Of a DNA stretch of 64,000 bases, positions 60,801-64,000 are shown in pieces; position 1 is the stretch's first letter, and each line of letters starts with the position of its first letter. Under the pieces are notes generated by a model, which saw only the letters and a program-made list of their open reading frames with translations, made no database searches and had not been told where the DNA came from. The DNA is from Ferrithrix thermotolerans DSM 19514. GTDB lineage: Bacteria; Actinomycetota; Acidimicrobiia; Acidimicrobiales; Ilumatobacteraceae. The DNA lies in the NCBI GenBank assembly GCA_945861025.1, contig CAMASN010000001.1, positions 123,849-187,848 of the forward strand, written 5' to 3'. The position numbers and the translations under genes were made by a program.

Positions 60801-60834
60801 CGCATGATCATACAGCGCGCTGCATGATCATGCA
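60801..60834. promoter_or_regulatory. Paired ArgR-type operator over the argC promoter
   Basis: A perfect 14-bp palindrome TGCATGATCATGCA (60821-60834) and a near-copy CGCATGATCATACA (60801-60814) have centres 20 bp apart. This matches the paired, same-face ARG-box layout known for ArgR. The TATGAT -10 of argC (minus strand, 60812-60807) lies inside the proximal copy, so binding would block RNA polymerase. Confidence 0.75.
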
Positions 60835-60870
60835 ACGATCTCATCTCGCCGAATCGCCATTCAGTGCGCA

Positions 60871-61473
60871 ATGCAGGCTCCCACGCGACAGAATATTGAA
60901 GTGGACTCATCTCCCTTCGCGACACCATCCGCAAAGGGGCACGTGCTTGTAGCCGTTCCTCTGCTCGACGAGCCCACCTTTCATCGCACTGTGATCTACA
61001 TCTTGCACCACAACAAAGATGGCGCCTTCGGCTTGGTCATGAACAAACCCACCACCGAAACCCACGTCCGCGGTCTTGATCCGTGGATGCATCATCTGTC
61101 CGAGCCACAAGTGGTATTCGATGGCGGCCCCGTGAGCGACGACACGCTCATTGCGCTTGCTGCCCTTGCGCTTCCTGCTGGCGACGAAGGATTCACACGG
61201 CTCGATAACGGAATCAGCACCGTTGACCTATCGACTCTGCCCGACGAGTTAGCCGAATCGTTGCAGCACCTACGCGTGTTTCGGGGTTACTCGGGTTGGA
61301 GCCCCGGCCAGCTCGATGAAGAACTCAGCGAAGGCGCTTGGTTGGTATTGCCCTATACCGAGGGCGACTTGTTCTCGCACGTGCCAAATGATTTGTGGCG
61401 ACGCGTGCTCCGTCGAACGGGCGGGCCAAAGGCATTACTAGCCGAGGCCCCCGAACAACTTGAGTGGAACTAA
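60871..61473 (+). CDS. YqgE/AlgH family protein (DUF179)
   Basis: Protein of 200 residues of the AlgH/UPF0301 family. Conserved segments: GHVLVAVPLLDEPTFHRTVI near residue 23, HNKDGAFGLVMNKPT, VFDGGPVSDD near residue 82, and RVFRGYSGWSPGQLDEEL near residue 145 with GAWLVLP. The biochemical role is not settled. ATG 60871 is used; GTG 60901 is possible. Divergent from argC across the operator region and convergent with pheT (7 nt gap). Confidence 0.9.
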   Translation: MQAPTRQNIEVDSSPFATPSAKGHVLVAVPLLDEPTFHRTVIYILHHNKDGAFGLVMNKPTTETHVRGLDPWMHHLSEPQVVFDGGPVSDDTLIALAALALPAGDEGFTRLDNGISTVDLSTLPDELAESLQHLRVFRGYSGWSPGQLDEELSEGAWLVLPYTEGDLFSHVPNDLWRRVLRRTGGPKALLAEAPEQLEWN

Positions 61474-61480
61474 CCCGCGG

Positions 61481-63841
61481 CTACGAGCGCAGTTGAGCGC
61501 CGAGTTTGCCGGTTACGGTTACGATCTTGGCGCGAACCGCTGCCACCTCAGAGTCGGTGAGTGTGCGATCAGCGGCCTGCAAGCGCAGCCGGTACGCAAG
61601 GCTTCGCGACCCCTCGACCACGCCAGCGCCGCGATACACATCGAACAGTGACAGGTCGACCAAGAGACCACCGGCCGCTTGACGAATCGCCTTGTCGAGT
61701 TTTTCGGCCGGCACCGTGTCGGCGACCACAAATGCGAGATCGACATCGCTCGACGGGTACCGGCTCGTGGCTTTCCACTGCGCGATCTTTGGTTCGGCTG
61801 AAAGCAAACGGGTGAGGTCGAGCTCGAGCCAAGCGACTCGCTCGGCGACCCCAAATGCTTCGAGCACCGACGGGTGAATTTCGCCAACAGCACCAACCAC
61901 GTCGCGACCAAGCGACAACGTGGCCGATCGAGTGGGGTGCATTCCTGGTGGAACGGCAGACTGATCGACCCGCGCCCCAAGACCCATCGAGGCAACAAGC
62001 TCGCGCCACACAGACATCGCGCTGACCGCATCGCGGCCGGCCATCGCTATGGCGAGGCCTTCGTATTCGGGGGGGAGCTCGGTGCGTCGGTCGCCTGGCG
62101 GATACACATGACCGATCTCAAAGAACGACAGACCAAAGCGACGGTGTGACTCGTTGAACGCGACCGCTTTCAGCAGCCCAGCTCGCATGGATGGGCGAAG
62201 TACGTCTTCGTCGGCGATGAGCGGGTTCGTGATGTGGATCGCATCGTCGACAAGGCCAGTATCACGAAGCGCCGCATCGCTCAGGAACGAGTCGGTGATG
62301 GCTTCGCTGAGACCAAGACCAAGCAGCACCTGCCGCAACGCACGGCGGCGTTGCTGATACGCGCTGAGACGGCCATGCATGCTGGAGTTGGGCACCAGTT
62401 CGCCGAGCTTGTCGTAACCGAAGTGACGAGCCACTTCTTCGACAACGTCGATCTCGGCGCTGCTGTCGGGACGCCACGACGGCACGTTCACCGTGAGCAC
62501 ATTGGCTTCGGCTGCAACGACATCGAAACCGATCGGCGAAATGAGCGCAGTGATCTGCGCCGCGTCGAGCGCGGTGCCAAGTATGCGGTTCACCTGACTG
62601 ACGCGCACCTCGACCGGACGCACCTGAGCCGGCAGCGCACTGTGTCTCGCATCGACAGCGCCAGCATGAACCACCAGATCGGGGCAGGTCTCGCGCAGCA
62701 GCTCGACAAAGCGAGCTTGCGCCATCTCCATCCCGTGCGTGTCGACACCACGCTCGAAACGACCCGACGCTTCGGAGCGCAAGCCGAGGCGATTCATCGT
62801 GCGTGTCATGGCAGTTTGTTCGAAGTAGGCAATCTCAAGCGCAACAGTTGTGGTTGCATCGGAAATCTCGCTATGAAGACCGCCTATCACGCCACCGATA
62901 CCGATGGGCGCGTCGTTGGCATCGCAGATCAACAGGTCGTCAGTGTTCACCGTGCGCTCGACTCCATCGAGCGTGATGATTGTCTCATTTGGTCGAGCGA
63001 GCCGAATGCGGAATCCGCCGCCGCCAAGGGTGTCGAGGTCGTATGCATGATTGGGCTGGTTGAGCTCAAGCATGACGTAGTTGCTCACGTCGACCACATT
63101 GTTGATGGGTCGCATGCCGGCGGCACTCAATCGTCGGCCCATCCACTCGGGCGATGACCCCACCTGAATTCCGGAGAGCACCAGCGTGGTGAATCGAGGA
63201 CAGCGTTCGCCATCGACAAGGTCGACAGTGGCTGTGCGCTCAACGCCTGCAGGCGAGAGCGGTTGAGCTAACCGGGGCGCAGGTAAAGCGAGGCGCGCCC
63301 CGATGTCTCGGGCAACACCAAGGTGGCCCCAACAATCGGGACGGTTACGGGTGAGGTCGATGTCGAACACAACTTCGCTTTGCAGACCAAGTGCCTCGCC
63401 ATACGGCAGCCCCAACGGCGTACCCGGCGACATGATCAAAATGCCGCTGTGGTCGTCGCCGAGACCGAGCTCGTGAGCCGAGCACAGCATGCCTTGTGAC
63501 TCGATACTGAGAATGGGACGGGGTTCGATGACCCGACCATCGGGCATAGTGGTGCCGGGCGTGGCGAGCGCAATGATGTCGTCGTCCTGCATGTTGAATG
63601 CGCCGCACCACACGTGGCGCTCGACACCGTCGCCCGTATCGACCCAAACGCGGTGCACCTTGGCAGCATCAGGATGACGCTCGGTGCGCAGCACGCGCGC
63701 TGTGATGACGCCGTCAACGGTTGAGCCAACGTGCGTAATGTGTTCGACCTGCATGCCGAGTTGGGTCAACGCCGCTGCAAGCGCAGGGGCATTATCGCCA
63801 ACAGCTACGAGGTCGTTTAGCCAAGAAAGAACAATCCTCAT
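61481..63841 (-). CDS. pheT: Phenylalanine--tRNA ligase beta subunit
   Basis: Beta subunit of the alpha2-beta2 enzyme, 786 residues, full length. N-terminal tRNA-binding OB domain (about 40-150), the B3/B4 editing region (EVVFDIDLTRNRPDCWGHLG near 156; FERGVDTHGMEMAQARF near 360), B5 (SSAEIDVVEEVARHFGYD), and a C-terminal ferredoxin-fold anticodon domain (KATSRYPSSDVDLAFVV onward). ATG 63841 follows the pheS stop by 7 nt. Confidence 0.95.
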   Translation of the reverse strand: MRIVLSWLNDLVAVGDNAPALAAALTQLGMQVEHITHVGSTVDGVITARVLRTERHPDAAKVHRVWVDTGDGVERHVWCGAFNMQDDDIIALATPGTTMPDGRVIEPRPILSIESQGMLCSAHELGLGDDHSGILIMSPGTPLGLPYGEALGLQSEVVFDIDLTRNRPDCWGHLGVARDIGARLALPAPRLAQPLSPAGVERTATVDLVDGERCPRFTTLVLSGIQVGSSPEWMGRRLSAAGMRPINNVVDVSNYVMLELNQPNHAYDLDTLGGGGFRIRLARPNETIITLDGVERTVNTDDLLICDANDAPIGIGGVIGGLHSEISDATTTVALEIAYFEQTAMTRTMNRLGLRSEASGRFERGVDTHGMEMAQARFVELLRETCPDLVVHAGAVDARHSALPAQVRPVEVRVSQVNRILGTALDAAQITALISPIGFDVVAAEANVLTVNVPSWRPDSSAEIDVVEEVARHFGYDKLGELVPNSSMHGRLSAYQQRRRALRQVLLGLGLSEAITDSFLSDAALRDTGLVDDAIHITNPLIADEDVLRPSMRAGLLKAVAFNESHRRFGLSFFEIGHVYPPGDRRTELPPEYEGLAIAMAGRDAVSAMSVWRELVASMGLGARVDQSAVPPGMHPTRSATLSLGRDVVGAVGEIHPSVLEAFGVAERVAWLELDLTRLLSAEPKIAQWKATSRYPSSDVDLAFVVADTVPAEKLDKAIRQAAGGLLVDLSLFDVYRGAGVVEGSRSLAYRLRLQAADRTLTDSEVAAVRAKIVTVTGKLGAQLRS

Positions 63842-63848
63842 GTCGGCC

Positions 63849-64000
63849 TCAGAACTGCTCGATGAAACGGATGTCGTTGCTGTACATATCGCGGATGTCG
63901 TCGATGCCGTGGCGCTCGCGAGCCATCCGATCTATGCCGAATCCGAATGCGAACCCGCTCCACTCTTCGGGATCGAGACCACCGGCACGCAACACGTTTG
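63849..64000 (-). CDS. pheS: Phenylalanine--tRNA ligase alpha subunit, C-terminal part only
   Basis: The last 50 codons of pheS are visible: an ...[17 protein letters not shown] stretch followed by [16 protein letters not shown] and stop. GFGIDR is the class II motif 3 of the alpha subunit. The N-terminus lies beyond the right edge. Followed 7 nt later by pheT, the usual pheS-pheT order. Confidence 0.95.
   Translation of the reverse strand, partial: NVLRAGGLDPEEWSGFAFGFGIDRMARERHGIDDIRDMYSNDIRFIEQF

Noticed and set aside
62234..63157. 307-codon open frame on the plus strand
   Set aside because: Antisense to pheT; no recognisable motifs.

Overview
The window looks like a high-GC, aerobic actinobacterium outside the Mycobacteriales. 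The class Acidimicrobiia (Ilumatobacter-like relatives) is my best guess. This rests on actinobacterial rRNA features, GTG-rich starts, many leaderless promoters (TANNNT followed 6-10 nt later by ATG or GTG), mycobacterial-type envelope genes, and a housekeeping gene order that largely matches the Mycobacterium tuberculosis Rv1649-Rv1711 region as I remember it. The lineage is an inference; a 16S search would settle it. I see no transposon, phage, CRISPR or tRNA gene.

Region 1 (1-23996) is an envelope-glycan locus. A polyprenol-phosphate-mannose synthase (cut by the left edge) is divergent from a giant AftD-like arabinofuranosyltransferase. Then come a second polyprenol-phosphate sugar synthase, two acyltransferase-SGNH O-acylation proteins, a four-gene set (small unknown protein, GMC oxidoreductase, two epimerase-type SDRs), five large membrane proteins of GT-C type, a GT4 glycosyltransferase and a methyltransferase. 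Together they look like a system that charges polyprenol phosphate with sugars, polymerises them outside the membrane and decorates the product with acyl and possibly methyl groups.

Region 2 (23950-32988, minus strand) is one tightly overlapping transcription unit starting at a leaderless promoter before scpA: scpA-scpB-rluB-tyrA-aroA-HAD phosphatase-ubiA-methyltransferase-dprE1-dprE2. The last five genes encode most of a decaprenyl-phosphate-arabinose (DPA) pathway. The HAD enzyme is the obvious candidate for the missing DPPR phosphatase. DPA is the donor that AftD-type enzymes use, so regions 1 and 2 are functionally linked.

Region 3 (33059-46539) holds conserved housekeeping genes: trpS (+), then on the minus strand pyrG-nudix-xerD-HD, HAD-IIA, a histone-H1-like protein, tlyA-nadK-recN, aldolase, ssb and an RG-rich TPR protein, with a DUF1015 protein on the plus strand.

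Region 4 (46578-52003, minus strand) is a complete 16S-23S-5S rRNA operon without spacer tRNAs. It has a terminator and recognisable precursor-processing stems around 16S and 23S.

Region 5 (52004-64000) has tyrS, a DUF2332 protein (+), and an arginine operon argC-argB-argD-argF-argR-argH plus a thioesterase. The operon is preceded by a paired palindromic ArgR-type operator overlapping the promoter; argJ and argG are missing from it. An AlgH/YqgE protein (+) and pheT-pheS (pheS cut by the right edge) finish the window.
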